Of a stretch of 41,959 nucleotides of DNA, positions 1 to 9,492 are shown piece by piece. The notes beneath the pieces were generated by a model, which saw only the letters and a program-made list of their open reading frames with translations, was not told the DNA's origin and made no database searches. The translations under genes were made by a program, and so were the position numbers. Each line of letters begins with the position of its first letter. Positions within the stretch are counted from its first letter, which is position 1. Source of the stretch: Pseudomonas palmensis (GTDB lineage: Bacteria; Pseudomonadota; Gammaproteobacteria; Pseudomonadales; Pseudomonadaceae); contig NZ_JAFKEC010000015.1 of assembly GCF_017848315.1 (NCBI RefSeq), positions 1 to 41,959 of the forward strand. Reading direction: 5' to 3'.

Positions 1-409
1 TGCCGACGGCTGGCTCAAGACCGGTGATATCGCGGTGATCCAGACCGATGGCTACATGCGCATCGTCGACCGCAAGAAGGACATGATTCTGGTGTCTGGC
101 TTCAACGTTTACCCGAACGAACTCGAAGACGTGCTGGCGACCCTGCCGGGCGTGTTGCAGTGCGCCGCCATTGGCGTGCCGGACGAGAAATCGGGCGAAC
201 TGATCAAGATCTTCATCGTGGCGCGGCCGGGTGTGACCCTGACCAAGGACCAGGTGATGGAGCACATGCGCGCCAATGTCACGGCGTACAAGGTGCCGCG
301 CCTGATCGAGTTCCGCGATGCCTTGCCGACCACCAACGTGGGCAAGATCCTGCGGCGCGAGTTGCGCGATGAAGAGTTGAAGAAGCTGGGCCTCAAGAAG
401 ATCGCCTGA
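1..409 (+). CDS. fadD: Long-chain fatty acid-CoA ligase FadD, C-terminal part (5' truncated by window)
   Basis: The reading frame is open from base 2 and ends at 409, so only the last 135 or so residues are present. FadD activates long-chain fatty acids to acyl-CoA through an acyl-AMP intermediate at the inner membrane, before beta-oxidation. The visible part begins at the family motif GWLKTGDIA. It continues through [20 protein letters not shown], the hinge and start of the small C-terminal domain of AMP-forming ligases, and ends with GKILRRELR, which carries the lysine that contacts the adenylate. In P. aeruginosa fadD1 lies close to hrpA, as here, so this is probably the fadD1 orthologue; the paralogue cannot be decided from the tail alone. 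It converges on puuB across a REP hairpin. Confidence 0.93.
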   Translation, partial: ADGWLKTGDIAVIQTDGYMRIVDRKKDMILVSGFNVYPNELEDVLATLPGVLQCAAIGVPDEKSGELIKIFIVARPGVTLTKDQVMEHMRANVTAYKVPRLIEFRDALPTTNVGKILRRELRDEELKKLGLKKIA

Positions 410-427
410 GGTTTAACCTTCGGGCCT

Positions 428-496
428 CATCGCGGGTCAAGCCCGCTCCCACAAGGACAGTAGTGATCCCTGTGGGAGCGGGCTTGACCCGCGATG
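428..496. repeat. REP pair forming a perfect 26-bp inverted repeat
   Basis: Bases 428-453 and 471-496 are exact reverse complements, separated by 17 bases. The arms contain the P. putida REP core CGGGTCAAGCCCGCTCCCAC. The element lies between the convergent ends of fadD (409) and puuB (500). It probably acts as a bidirectional transcription barrier or 3' mRNA stabiliser. The same core recurs as a single copy at 12495-12519. Confidence 0.9.
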
Positions 497-499
497 TTT

Positions 500-1807
500 T
501 CAACGCAGTTTCTCAAGCATCTGGTAGTACCACATCCCCGCCGCCAGCAATGGGTTGCCCAGCACATCGCCCATCGGCACCTTGATGTGGCTGCAGCCGG
601 CAAAGGTATCGAATCGGCTCAATGTGCCGGTGATCGCTTCGGCCATGATCTCGCCCATGATGTGGCTGGTGGCAATGCCATGCCCCGAATACCCCTGGCA
701 GTACCACACGTTGTCCGACAGCTTGCCCAACTGCGGAATGCGGTTGACCACGATGCCCATCGCGCAGCTCCACTGGAACTCGATCGGCACGCCCTTGAGC
801 GCCGGAAAGGTCGCCTCGATGCACGGGCGCAGCTCCCCCGCGATATCCCGCGAATCACGTCCCGAATAATTGGCCCCGCCACCGAACAGCAGGCGCCCGT
901 CTGCGGTCATGCGGTAATAGTCGAGCACGAAGCGGCAGTCGTACACCGCCAGGTCCTGCGGGTTGAGCTTGCGGGCCAGCTCGCCCAGTGGGGTGGTGGT
1001 CACGATGCCGCCCATGGCCGGGAAGATCTTGCCCTTGAGCTGGGGCTTTTCCAGCTTGTGGTACACGTCGCCGGCCAGCATCACCTGGCGTGCGTTGACC
1101 CGGCCCTTGGCCGTGACAACCGCAGGTTTGTCACCATGCACGATCTCCAGCACTTCGGAGTTTTCGAAGATCAGCGCGCCCAGCTGGTGCGCCGCCCGCG
1201 CCTCGCCCAGGCACAGGTTGAGCGGGTGCAGGTGCAGGTTGCGCAGGTTCTTCAGCGCGCCCAGGTACAACGGGCTGTCCAGGTGCTGGCGCACCGCCTC
1301 GCGGTCGAGCATCTGCACCTGCTCGCCCATGCCGCGCCGCTGGGCTTCGTCGGCGAAGGCCTGCAGTTCGGTCATGTGCGCAGGCTTCATGGCCGCGTGC
1401 AGGTGGCCGTGCTTGAGGTCGCAGTCGATGGCGTAGCGTTCGACCCGTTGCTGGATGATGTCGTGGCCGCGAAAGCGCAGTTGCCAGATGAAATCGTCCA
1501 CGTCATCGCCCAGGCGCTTGCGCATCTGTTTGCGCATGGCCTCGTCACCCGACAGGCTGCCGGTGACCTGGCCGCCGTTGCGCCCGCTGGCGCCCCAGCC
1601 GATACGGTTGGTTTCGACGATGGCCACCTTCAGGCCGCGCTCGGCCAGTTCCACCGCGCTGGCCACGCCGGTGAAGCCGCCACCGATGATCACCACGTCG
1701 ACCTCGACCGTGCCCTGCAGGGTCGGGTACTGGGTGGTGTCGTTCAGGCTGGCGGTGTAGTAGGAGGCGCTGCGCTGGGCGGTGCCGTGGTTGAGGGCTG
1801 CATTCAT
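500..1807 (-). CDS. puuB: FAD-dependent gamma-glutamylputrescine oxidase (PuuB/PauB family)
   Basis: A 435-residue DAO-family flavoprotein. The dinucleotide-binding motif VVIIGGGFTG lies near residues 38-47, and VETNRIGWGASGRNGG follows, typical of gamma-glutamylpolyamine oxidases. The family oxidises the gamma-glutamylated amine to gamma-glutamylaminobutyraldehyde, releasing ammonia and H2O2. Start ATG at 1807 follows an AAGGA Shine-Dalgarno. The gene sits 27 bp downstream of a PuuA-type synthetase on the same strand, so the two very likely form an operon carrying out the first two steps of the gamma-glutamyl route from polyamines to GABA. Pseudomonas carries several paralogous pairs (pauA/pauB), so the exact amine (putrescine, cadaverine, spermidine or another) is not settled by sequence. 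Confidence 0.85.
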   Translation of the reverse strand: MNAALNHGTAQRSASYYTASLNDTTQYPTLQGTVEVDVVIIGGGFTGVASAVELAERGLKVAIVETNRIGWGASGRNGGQVTGSLSGDEAMRKQMRKRLGDDVDDFIWQLRFRGHDIIQQRVERYAIDCDLKHGHLHAAMKPAHMTELQAFADEAQRRGMGEQVQMLDREAVRQHLDSPLYLGALKNLRNLHLHPLNLCLGEARAAHQLGALIFENSEVLEIVHGDKPAVVTAKGRVNARQVMLAGDVYHKLEKPQLKGKIFPAMGGIVTTTPLGELARKLNPQDLAVYDCRFVLDYYRMTADGRLLFGGGANYSGRDSRDIAGELRPCIEATFPALKGVPIEFQWSCAMGIVVNRIPQLGKLSDNVWYCQGYSGHGIATSHIMGEIMAEAITGTLSRFDTFAGCSHIKVPMGDVLGNPLLAAGMWYYQMLEKLR

Positions 1808-1834
1808 GGGTGTGTTCCTTGAAGAATAGGGGGC

Positions 1835-3199
1835 TCAGGCCTGGGTCAGGTACCAGCGCCAGTCCTGCTCGCCGACCTCGGCCATGAACTGGCGGTACTC
1901 GGCGCGCTTGACCGCCAGGTACACCCCGAGGAAGGCCTCGCCGAACGCTTCGCGCGCCCAGCTGGAGCGCTCCAGCGCGGTCAGCGAGGTCAGCCAGTCG
2001 GTGGGCAGCAGCGTCTTGGCCTGGGCGTAGCCGTTGCCCTGCACCGGGGCGCCGGGGTCCAGTTGCTGGCGGATGCCATGGTGGATGCTGGCCAGAATGG
2101 CTGCGGCTGCCAGGTACGGGTTGGCATCGGCGCCGCAGATGCGGTGTTCGATATGTCGGGTATTGGCCGGCCCGCCGGGCACGCGCAGGCTCACGGTACG
2201 GTTGTCCACACCCCAGGTCGGCGCCAGCGGTGCATAGCTGTTGGCCTGGAAGCGGCGATAGGAGTTGGCGTTGGGGCAGAACAGCAGCAGCGAGTCGAGC
2301 AGCATGGCCAACATGCCGCCCACCGACTGGCGCAGCAGGGGCGTGCCGGCCTTGTCTTCGCTGGCGTACAGGTTGTGGCCGGCGGCGTCGGCCAGGCTCA
2401 CGTGCATGTGCATGCCGGTGCCGGCCAGGTGCTCGAACGGCTTGGCCATGAAGCAGGCCTGCATGCCGTGCTTGTGTGCCACGCCCTTGACCAGGCGCTT
2501 GTAGCGCACCGCCTGGTCCATGGCCAGCAAGGCGTCGCCGTGCTCCAGGGTGATCTCCACCTGGCCGGGGGCGTATTCGGAAATCGCGGTACGCGCAGGA
2601 ATGCCCTGGGCCTTGCAAGCGCTGTACAGGTCGGCCAGAAACGGTTCGATCTGCTCCAGCTCGCGCAGGCCGTATACCTGGGTAGCGCGGGGGCGACCGC
2701 CGTCGGTATCCAGTGCCGGTTGCGGGTGGCCCAGGTGATCGCGCTTCTGGTCGAGCAGGTAGAACTCCAGCTCGCAGGCCATTACCGGCTCATGGCCATC
2801 GGCCTTGAGCGCGTCGATCACCTTGGCCAGCAGTTGGCGTGGATCGGCGACGCTGGCCGGCAGGCCTTCGCTGGGGTGCATGCTCACCTGCACTGCCGCC
2901 GTGGGGATCTGCCGCCACGGCATGCGCACCAGGCTGCCGGCCAGCGGGTATGCGCGGCAGTCGATATCGCCCACGTCCCACACCAGCCCCGAGTTCTCCA
3001 CATCGTCGCCATTGAGGGTCAGGCCGAGGATGGTGCTGGGTAGCGGCCGCCCGCTTTCATACACGGCCAGCAACTCCTCGCGGTGCAGCAGCTTGCCGCG
3101 GGGCACGCCGTTTGCGTCGAGGATGAACAACTCGATCATCTCGATATCGGGGTTGGCGGCCAGGAAATCCTCGGCCTCGGAAACAGGGGCAAACTGCAT
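1835..3199 (-). CDS. puuA: Glutamine synthetase-like gamma-glutamylputrescine synthetase (PuuA/PauA family)
   Basis: A 454-residue glutamine-synthetase fold enzyme. It shows the metal/ATP motif MACELEFYLLD, the GTGMHMHVS histidine motif, NSYRRFQANSYAP, and RHIEHRICGADANPYL near the end. Members ligate glutamate to a polyamine amino group using ATP; they do not make glutamine. The start chosen is the ATG at 3199 (MQFAPVSEAED), which gives the usual family length. The frame stays open upstream to 3388, but the extra 63 residues are low-complexity and unlike the family. It is transcribed leftwards with puuB. No dedicated regulator lies beside it; a 14-bp palindrome at 3469-3482 in the upstream gap is a candidate operator. 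Confidence 0.85.
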   Translation of the reverse strand: MQFAPVSEAEDFLAANPDIEMIELFILDANGVPRGKLLHREELLAVYESGRPLPSTILGLTLNGDDVENSGLVWDVGDIDCRAYPLAGSLVRMPWRQIPTAAVQVSMHPSEGLPASVADPRQLLAKVIDALKADGHEPVMACELEFYLLDQKRDHLGHPQPALDTDGGRPRATQVYGLRELEQIEPFLADLYSACKAQGIPARTAISEYAPGQVEITLEHGDALLAMDQAVRYKRLVKGVAHKHGMQACFMAKPFEHLAGTGMHMHVSLADAAGHNLYASEDKAGTPLLRQSVGGMLAMLLDSLLLFCPNANSYRRFQANSYAPLAPTWGVDNRTVSLRVPGGPANTRHIEHRICGADANPYLAAAAILASIHHGIRQQLDPGAPVQGNGYAQAKTLLPTDWLTSLTALERSSWAREAFGEAFLGVYLAVKRAEYRQFMAEVGEQDWRWYLTQA

Positions 3200-3643
3200 G
3201 GTGCACTCGCTTACGCCGTGACGGCGTACAGGATCGCGCGCCAGTGGGCACGTCGATCGGTCGACAGGGTTGGCCGCAACCGGGCCAGCGGTATCAGTGG
3301 GGTGCGAGGGCGGTATCTGGTGGGCGGGCATGGCGGCAATGCCACAAGGCCCAGAACGCGAGGATGCTATTGAACAGCGGATTTTCACCGGGGCGCGCCC
3401 GCACCTTCGGGAACGAAGGGCGCATCAGGGGGCGGGGCGTACACGCTGGCAAAGTCATGCACGGATACTCCCACGCGTGGGAAGGTTCATTAAATCGGCC
3501 TTTGTATACCTTCAGTTAATCAATGGCTAAACAATGGCCCTGCATGGCGAACCGTGCCGTGGCAGGGCAAATCTGCGACAATCCCCGACCAAACTACGCC
3601 GATCATGTGAAAGCAGGCTCACCTGCATTATTAAAAAGACGTC
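3200..3643. promoter_or_regulatory. 444-bp divergent intergenic region between puuA and hrpA
   Basis: No credible gene is seen here. The region must hold the leftward puuA promoter and the rightward hrpA promoter. Two structures stand out. One is a perfect 14-bp palindrome, TCCCACGCGTGGGA, at 3469-3482. The other is an imperfect hairpin with arms GCCCTGC (3537-3543) and GCAGGGC (3562-3568). The stretch from 3485 to 3535 is more AT-rich than its surroundings and is the likeliest promoter position. I could not fix -35/-10 boxes. Confidence 0.5.
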
Positions 3644-6600
3644 ATGACTGACCAGAACGCCGCCATCGAGCAACTGCTGAAAAACCTTGACCACGCCATG
3701 ATCGCCGAGCGCCATCGGCTGCGTCGGCAACTGCATGACCTGCGCAAGCGCCCCGACGAGGCCAAGCTGGCCCAGTGGGCCGCCCGGGTACAGGCCTCCT
3801 GCGATCAGGTCGCCGCGCGCAAGGCCAGCGTGCCGCGCATCCACTACGACGACAGCCTGCCGATCGCGGCCAAGCGTGACGAAATCAAGAAGGTGCTGGC
3901 CGCCCACCAGGTGCTGATCATCGCGGGCGAAACCGGCTCGGGCAAGACCACCCAGTTGCCCAAGATCTGCCTGGAACTGGGCCGCGGCCAGCATGGCCAG
4001 ATCGCCCACACCCAGCCGCGCCGGATTGCCGCGCGCAGCGTGGCCACCCGCGTGGCCGAAGAGCTGGGTACGCCGCTGGGCGCGCTGGTCGGCTACCAGG
4101 TGCGCTTCGAAGACCAGAGCGATGCCAACACCCTGGTCAAGCTGATGACCGACGGCATCCTGCTGGCCGAAACCCAGCACGACCGCTTTCTGGAACGCTA
4201 CGACACGATCATCGTCGACGAAGCCCACGAACGCAGCCTGAACATCGACTTCCTGCTCGGCTACCTCAAGACCCTGCTGCCGCGGCGCCCCGACCTCAAG
4301 GTCATCATCACCTCCGCGACCATCGACCTGGAGCGCTTTTCCAGGCACTTCAACGATGCGCCGATCATCGAGGTGTCCGGGCGTACCTACCCGGTCGAGA
4401 CCTGGTACCGGCCGCTGACCAGCGAGCAGGACGAGGAGGGCAACCGCGTCGAGGACGATCTGACCGTCGACCAGGCGATCCTGGCCACCCTCGACGAGAT
4501 TGCCGCCCATGAGCGCAGCATCGGCAAGGGCCCGGGCGACGTGCTGGTGTTCCTGCCCGGCGAGCGCGAAATTCGCGATGCCGCCGAGATGCTGCGCAAG
4601 GCACAGCTACGCCACACCGAAATCCTGCCGCTGTATGCACGGCTGTCGCCGGCCGAGCAGCAGAAGATCTTCCAGTCCCATCCGGGGCGGCGCGTGGTGC
4701 TGGCCACCAACGTTGCGGAAACCTCGCTGACCGTACCGGGCATCCGCTACGTGATCGACAGCGGCACGGCGCGCATCAGCCGCTACAGCTACCGTGCCAA
4801 GGTGCAGCGCCTGCCCATCGAGGCGGTGTCCCAGGCCAGTGCCAACCAGCGCAAGGGCCGTTGCGGGCGGGTCGAACCGGGCATCTGCGTGCGCCTGTAC
4901 AGCGAGGACGACTTCAATGGTCGGCCCGCCTTTACCGACCCCGAGATCCTGCGCACCAACCTGGCTGCGGTGATCCTGCAGATGCTGCACCTGCGCCTGG
5001 GCGAGATCGACGCCTTCCCGTTCATCGAGCCGCCGGATGGCAAGGCCATCAGCGACGGCTTCAACCTGCTGCAGGAACTCTCGGCAGTCAATCGCGAGAA
5101 CCAGCTGACCCCGCTGGGCCGCCAGCTGGCGCGCCTGCCGGTGGACCCGCGTCTGGGCCGCATGCTGCTCGAAGGCGCCAAGCAGGGCAGCCTGCAGGAG
5201 TTGCTGATCGTGGCCAGTGCACTGTCGGTGCAGGACCCCCGCGAGCGTCCGCCCGAGCGCCAGCAGGCTGCCGACCAGGCCCATGCGCAGTGGAAGGACA
5301 GCGACTCGGATTTCGCCGCGCTGGTCAACCTGTGGCGCGGCTTCGAAGAACAGCGCCAGGCCCTGACGGCCAGCCCGCTGCGCAACTGGTGCCGCAAGAA
5401 TTTCCTGAATTACCTGCGTCTGCGCGAATGGCGCGATGCACACCGGCAACTGAGCCTGATCTGCCGCGACCTGCAGTTGAGCATCAACAAGGAGCCGGCC
5501 GACTACCCGCGCCTGCACAAGGCGATTCTGTCCGGGCTGCTCAGCCAGATCGGCCAGAAGACCGAGGACGGCGACTACCTGGGCGCACGCCAGCGGCGGT
5601 TCTGGGTACACCCGTCCTCGGGCCTGGGCAAGAAACGCCCGCAATGGCTGATGACCGCCGAACTGGTCGAGACCACCAAGCTGTATGCGCGCATGGTGGC
5701 CAAGATCGAGCCGGACTGGATCGAGCCGCTGGCCGGGCACCTGATCAAGAAGAACCACTTCGAACCGCACTGGGAGAAGAAGCGCGGCCAGGTGGTGGCC
5801 TTCGAGCAGGTCACGCTGTACGGCATGATCGTGGTTGGCCGGCGCCCGGTGCACTACGGGCCGATCGACCCGCAGGCCTCGCGCGAGCTGTTTATCCGTC
5901 AGGCCCTGGTGGGCGGTGAGATCCAGTCGCGGGCCAAGTGCCTGGCGGCCAACACGCGCCTGCTCGAGCAGCTCGACGAGCTGGAGGCCAAGGCCCGCCG
6001 GCGCGACATCCTGGCTGATGAAGAGACCCTGTACGCCTACTACGAGGCGCGCCTGCCGGCCGAGATCCACCAGACCGCGACCTTCGACAGCTGGTACCGC
6101 GTCACCAGCCAGAAAGACCCGCAGTTGCTGATCATGCGCGAAGAGGACGTGCTGGCCCGCGAGGCCAGTGAAGTCACCGCCACGCAGTACCCCGATACCC
6201 TGCGCATCGGCGACCTGAGCCTGGCGCTGAGCTATCACTTCGAGCCCAACCACCCCCGCGACGGCGTTACCGTGAGGGTGCCGGCGCCGCTGCTGCCCAG
6301 CCTGCCGGGCGAGCGCCTGGAATGGCTGGTGCCGGGGTTGCTGGAAGCCAAGTGCATTGCGCTGGTACGCAACCTGCCCAAGGCCTTGCGCAAGAACTTC
6401 GTGCCGGTGCCCGACTTCGTCAAGGCCGCCTTGCAGCGCATGACCTTCGCCGACGGCTCGCTGCCCCAGGCGCTGGGCCGCGAACTGCTGCGCATGACCG
6501 GTGCGCGGGTCAGCGACGAGGCCTGGGCCGAGGCGGCTGCGCAGGTGGAAGGCCATTTGCGCATGAACATCGAAGTGGTCGATGCCCAGGGCAAGTTCCT

Positions 6601-7555
6601 GGGTGAAGGCCGCGACCTGACCGAGCTGACGGCGCGCTTCGTTGCTGCCAGCCAGGCCGCGCTGGCCGTGCCGCAATCGGCCAAGGCCCAGCAGCCGGTG
6701 CAAGCCAAGGTGTTTGCCGAGGTGGCCCAGACCGCCCAGCAGAAGATCGCCGGGCTGTCGATGACGGTGTACCCGGCGCTGGTGGAAGAGGGCGGTACGG
6801 TCAAGGAAGGGCGCTTCTCGACCCAGGCCGAAGCCGAGTTCCAGCACCGCCGAGCCTTGCAGCGGCTGCTGCTGCAGCAACTGGCCGAGCCGGCGAAGTT
6901 CCTGCGCGGCAAGCTGCCGGGGCTGACCGAACTGGGCCTGCTGTACCGCGAGCTGGGGCGTGTCGATGCGCTGGTCGAGGACATCCTGCTGGCCAGCCTG
7001 GACACCTGCATCCTCGACGGCGAGAGCAGCCTGCCGCGCGACGGTGCCGGGCTTGCTTCGCTGGCCGAACGCAAGCGCGGCCACTGGGCCGATCACGCCG
7101 AGCGCCTGGCCCGCCTGACCCTCGAGATACTCAAGCTCTGGCACGGTCTGCAGAAGCGCTTCAAGGGCAAGATCGACCTGGCCCAGGCCGTGGCGCTCAA
7201 CGACATCAAGCAGCAACTGGCCAACCTGGTGTACCCGGGTTTTGTGCGGGAAACCCCGGGCATCTGGCTCAAGGAACTGCCGCGCTACCTCAAGGCGGTG
7301 GAGCTGCGTCTGGAAAAACTCGGTTCGCAGGTGCAGAAAGACCGCGTGTGGAGCGGCGAGCTGAGCGGTCTGTGGGCACAGTACAAGGCGCGTGCCGACA
7401 AGCATGCCCAGGAGGGCAAGCGCGACGAGCAACTGGTGCTGTACCGCTGGTGTATCGAGGAATACCGCGTGTCGCTATTTGCCCAACAGTTGGGTACCAA
7501 GGTACCGATTTCCGACAAGCGCCTGGCCAAGCAATGGAGTCTGGTGGAAGCCTAA
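3644..7555 (+). CDS. hrpA: ATP-dependent RNA helicase HrpA
   Basis: A 1303-residue DEAH-box helicase, essentially the length of E. coli HrpA. Walker A GETGSGKT is at residues 95-102 and DEAH at 192-195. Motif III (TSATID) and motif VI (QRKGRCGRVEPG) follow, then the helicase-associated and OB-fold domains and the long C-terminal domain specific to bacterial HrpA. In E. coli HrpA acts on mRNA and rescues stalled or collided ribosomes; that role is inferred here by family. Start ATG at 3644 is followed by a continuous open frame with no sign of frameshift. It stands alone on the plus strand, ending 34 bp before a 30-bp palindrome. Confidence 0.96.
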   Translation: MTDQNAAIEQLLKNLDHAMIAERHRLRRQLHDLRKRPDEAKLAQWAARVQASCDQVAARKASVPRIHYDDSLPIAAKRDEIKKVLAAHQVLIIAGETGSGKTTQLPKICLELGRGQHGQIAHTQPRRIAARSVATRVAEELGTPLGALVGYQVRFEDQSDANTLVKLMTDGILLAETQHDRFLERYDTIIVDEAHERSLNIDFLLGYLKTLLPRRPDLKVIITSATIDLERFSRHFNDAPIIEVSGRTYPVETWYRPLTSEQDEEGNRVEDDLTVDQAILATLDEIAAHERSIGKGPGDVLVFLPGEREIRDAAEMLRKAQLRHTEILPLYARLSPAEQQKIFQSHPGRRVVLATNVAETSLTVPGIRYVIDSGTARISRYSYRAKVQRLPIEAVSQASANQRKGRCGRVEPGICVRLYSEDDFNGRPAFTDPEILRTNLAAVILQMLHLRLGEIDAFPFIEPPDGKAISDGFNLLQELSAVNRENQLTPLGRQLARLPVDPRLGRMLLEGAKQGSLQELLIVASALSVQDPRERPPERQQAADQAHAQWKDSDSDFAALVNLWRGFEEQRQALTASPLRNWCRKNFLNYLRLREWRDAHRQLSLICRDLQLSINKEPADYPRLHKAILSGLLSQIGQKTEDGDYLGARQRRFWVHPSSGLGKKRPQWLMTAELVETTKLYARMVAKIEPDWIEPLAGHLIKKNHFEPHWEKKRGQVVAFEQVTLYGMIVVGRRPVHYGPIDPQASRELFIRQALVGGEIQSRAKCLAANTRLLEQLDELEAKARRRDILADEETLYAYYEARLPAEIHQTATFDSWYRVTSQKDPQLLIMREEDVLAREASEVTATQYPDTLRIGDLSLALSYHFEPNHPRDGVTVRVPAPLLPSLPGERLEWLVPGLLEAKCIALVRNLPKALRKNFVPVPDFVKAALQRMTFADGSLPQALGRELLRMTGARVSDEAWAEAAAQVEGHLRMNIEVVDAQGKFLGEGRDLTELTARFVAASQAALAVPQSAKAQQPVQAKVFAEVAQTAQQKIAGLSMTVYPALVEEGGTVKEGRFSTQAEAEFQHRRALQRLLLQQLAEPAKFLRGKLPGLTELGLLYRELGRVDALVEDILLASLDTCILDGESSLPRDGAGLASLAERKRGHWADHAERLARLTLEILKLWHGLQKRFKGKIDLAQAVALNDIKQQLANLVYPGFVRETPGIWLKELPRYLKAVELRLEKLGSQVQKDRVWSGELSGLWAQYKARADKHAQEGKRDEQLVLYRWCIEEYRVSLFAQQLGTKVPISDKRLAKQWSLVEA

Positions 7556-7588
7556 TCCCCGGAACTTGTGGCACACTTGGCGAACTTC

Positions 7589-7618
7589 GCTACCGTGTCA
7601 GGTACCTGCCACGGTAGC
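7589..7618. promoter_or_regulatory. 30-bp near-perfect palindrome between hrpA and the FabH-like gene
   Basis: Fourteen of fifteen base pairs are complementary about the centre at 7603/7604. The arms are GCTACCGTG and CACGGTAGC around the core CAGGTACCTG. No T-tract follows, so it is a poor intrinsic terminator. It lies 34 bp after hrpA and 132 bp before the FabH-like start. It could be an operator for a dimeric regulator of the downstream lipid/sigma genes or a Rho-related hairpin. Confidence 0.5.
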
Positions 7619-7749
7619 TACAGAATGCAGCACAGCGTACTGCCCCGCTCGTCGGGTGCATTGCCTGTATTAATTGGTACTTTCGTGCCATTTGACCGAC
7701 AGAACAGGCCGTTGCCCGGCAGGCAGCGGCCCCGAACAGAGGAACGACC

Positions 7750-8871
7750 GTGCATAACGTCGTCATCAGCGGCACCGGCCTGTACACCCCGGCCAACAGC
7801 ATTTCCAACGAAGAGCTGGTCGAGTCTTTCAACACCTATGTGCAGCAGTTCAACGCCGACAATGCCGCTGCCATCGAACGGGGCGAAGTGCAGGCACTGG
7901 CCGAGTCGAGCGCTGCGTTCATCGAGAAGGCCTCGGGCATCAAGAGCCGCTTCGTGATGGACAAGGCCGGCATCCTCGATCCGCAGCGCATGAAGCCGCG
8001 CCTGCCGGAGCGTAGCAACGACGAGCCGTCGATCCTCTGCCAGATGGGCGTGGCAGCCGCCGAACAGGCCCTGGCGCGTGCCGGGCGCACCGCAGCCGAT
8101 GTCGACGCGGTCATCGTCGCCTGCTCCAACCTGCAGCGTCCTTATCCGGCAATCGCCATCGAAGTGCAGCAGGCTTTGGGTATCGCCGGTTTCGGTTTCG
8201 ACATGAACGTGGCGTGTTCGTCGGCGACCTTCGGCATTCAGGTCGCCTGCAACAGCGTGCAACTGGGTCAGGCCCGTTCGGTGCTGGTGATCAGCCCCGA
8301 GATCTGCACCGGCCACCTGAACTTCCGTGACCGTGACAGCCACTTCATCTTCGGCGACGCCGCCACGGCGGTGCTGGTCGAACGTGCTGACCTCGCTACC
8401 TCGGCGCACCAGTTCGATATCGTCAGCACCAAGCTGCTGACCCAGTTCTCCAACAACATCCGCAACAACTTCGGCTTCCTCAACCGCGCGGCGGAAGAGG
8501 GTATCGGTGCGCCGGACAAGCTGTTCGTGCAGGAAGGCCGCAAGGTGTTCCGCGAGGTGTGCCCGATGGTGGCCGAGCTGATCGGCCAGCACCTGAGCGA
8601 AAACAACCTCAACGTCAGTGACGTCAAGCGCTTCTGGCTGCACCAGGCCAACCTGAGCATGAACCACCTGATCGTCAAGAAGCTGCTGGGCCGCGACGCG
8701 CTGGTCGAGGAGGCCCCGGTGATTCTCGATACCTACGCCAACACCAGTTCGGCCGGCTCGGTGATCGCGCTGCACAAACACCAGGACGACCTGCCCAAGG
8801 GTGCCCTCGGGGTGCTCAGTTCGTTCGGTGCCGGCTACTCGATCGGCAGCGTGATCCTGCGCAAACGTTGA
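7750..8871 (+). CDS. Beta-ketoacyl-ACP synthase III (FabH-like, PA3286 type)
   Basis: A 373-residue thiolase-fold condensing enzyme. The KAS III catalytic triad is intact: Cys156 in NVACSSATFG, His298 in WLHQANLSMN, and Asn331 in YANTSSAGS. The start is GTG at 7750 preceded by GAGGA. Length and sequence resemble P. aeruginosa PA3286 rather than housekeeping FabH. As I recall, PA3286 condenses octanoyl-CoA from beta-oxidation with malonyl-ACP, feeding degradation products back into synthesis. That substrate is inferred for this protein. An ECF sigma factor begins 12 bp downstream and probably shares the transcript. Confidence 0.85.
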   Translation: MHNVVISGTGLYTPANSISNEELVESFNTYVQQFNADNAAAIERGEVQALAESSAAFIEKASGIKSRFVMDKAGILDPQRMKPRLPERSNDEPSILCQMGVAAAEQALARAGRTAADVDAVIVACSNLQRPYPAIAIEVQQALGIAGFGFDMNVACSSATFGIQVACNSVQLGQARSVLVISPEICTGHLNFRDRDSHFIFGDAATAVLVERADLATSAHQFDIVSTKLLTQFSNNIRNNFGFLNRAAEEGIGAPDKLFVQEGRKVFREVCPMVAELIGQHLSENNLNVSDVKRFWLHQANLSMNHLIVKKLLGRDALVEEAPVILDTYANTSSAGSVIALHKHQDDLPKGALGVLSSFGAGYSIGSVILRKR

Positions 8872-8883
8872 TCGCCCACGCCA

Positions 8884-9492
8884 GTGACGGCTGACGAACA
8901 GCGCTTGCTCGACCGCCTGCTGGCGGGAGAGCAGCGCGCGTTCGCCGAACTGGTTCAGACCTGCCAGGGCGCCATGCGCGCGGTGGCCTATGCCATCGTC
9001 GGCGAACGTGGCGCCGACGAGGTGGTGCAGGATGCCTGGCTGGCGGCGGTACGCGGTCTGGCGGGCTTCCAGCGCCGCTCCAGCCTCAAGACCTGGCTGC
9101 TGACCATCACCGCCAATACGGCCAAGACCCGTTACCGGCAAGACCGCCGCGAGGTGCTGCTCGACGACCTGCCGGCCCCCCATGGCAGCATCGACGACGC
9201 GCGTTTTGCCAGCGACGGTCACTGGCTGCTGGCGCCTTCGGCATGGCACGAAGACAGCCCCGAGGCCCTGCTCAGCCAGGAGCAGTTGCGCGAATGCCTG
9301 GAGCACACCCTGCTCAGCCTGTCGCAACTGCAGAGCAGTGTGCTGTTGTTGCGTGAGCGCCAGGGCCTCGAACTGGTGGAAATCTGTAATCTGCTCGACC
9401 TGTCGCTCTCCAATGTACGTGTGCTGCTGCACCGTGCACGCCTCAAGGTCTTCGCGACCCTGGAACATTTCGAGGACACCGGCCAATGCTGA
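8884..9492 (+). CDS. ECF-type RNA polymerase sigma factor
   Basis: A 202-residue sigma-70 family protein with only regions 2 and 4, as in ECF sigma factors. Region 2 spans about residues 15-85 (ADEVVQDAWLAAVRGLAGF, then LKTWLLTITANTAKTRYR). Region 4 is at about 140-190 (LSQLQSSVLLLRERQGLELVEICNLLDLSLSNVRVLLHRAR), containing the helix-turn-helix for -35 recognition. The linker of about 45 residues is rather long. The start is GTG at 8884, 12 bp after the FabH-like gene. The end overlaps the next gene, a zinc-finger anti-sigma factor, by 7 bp, the classic arrangement for translational coupling. The target promoters are unknown; the porin downstream and the synthase upstream are natural candidates. 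Confidence 0.9.
   Translation: MTADEQRLLDRLLAGEQRAFAELVQTCQGAMRAVAYAIVGERGADEVVQDAWLAAVRGLAGFQRRSSLKTWLLTITANTAKTRYRQDRREVLLDDLPAPHGSIDDARFASDGHWLLAPSAWHEDSPEALLSQEQLRECLEHTLLSLSQLQSSVLLLRERQGLELVEICNLLDLSLSNVRVLLHRARLKVFATLEHFEDTGQC

Noticed and set aside
4607..7432. 941-codon open frame antisense to hrpA
   Set aside because: It is the mirror of a strongly biased high-GC coding sequence, shows no recognisable domain and would contradict the complete HrpA motifs on the plus strand.
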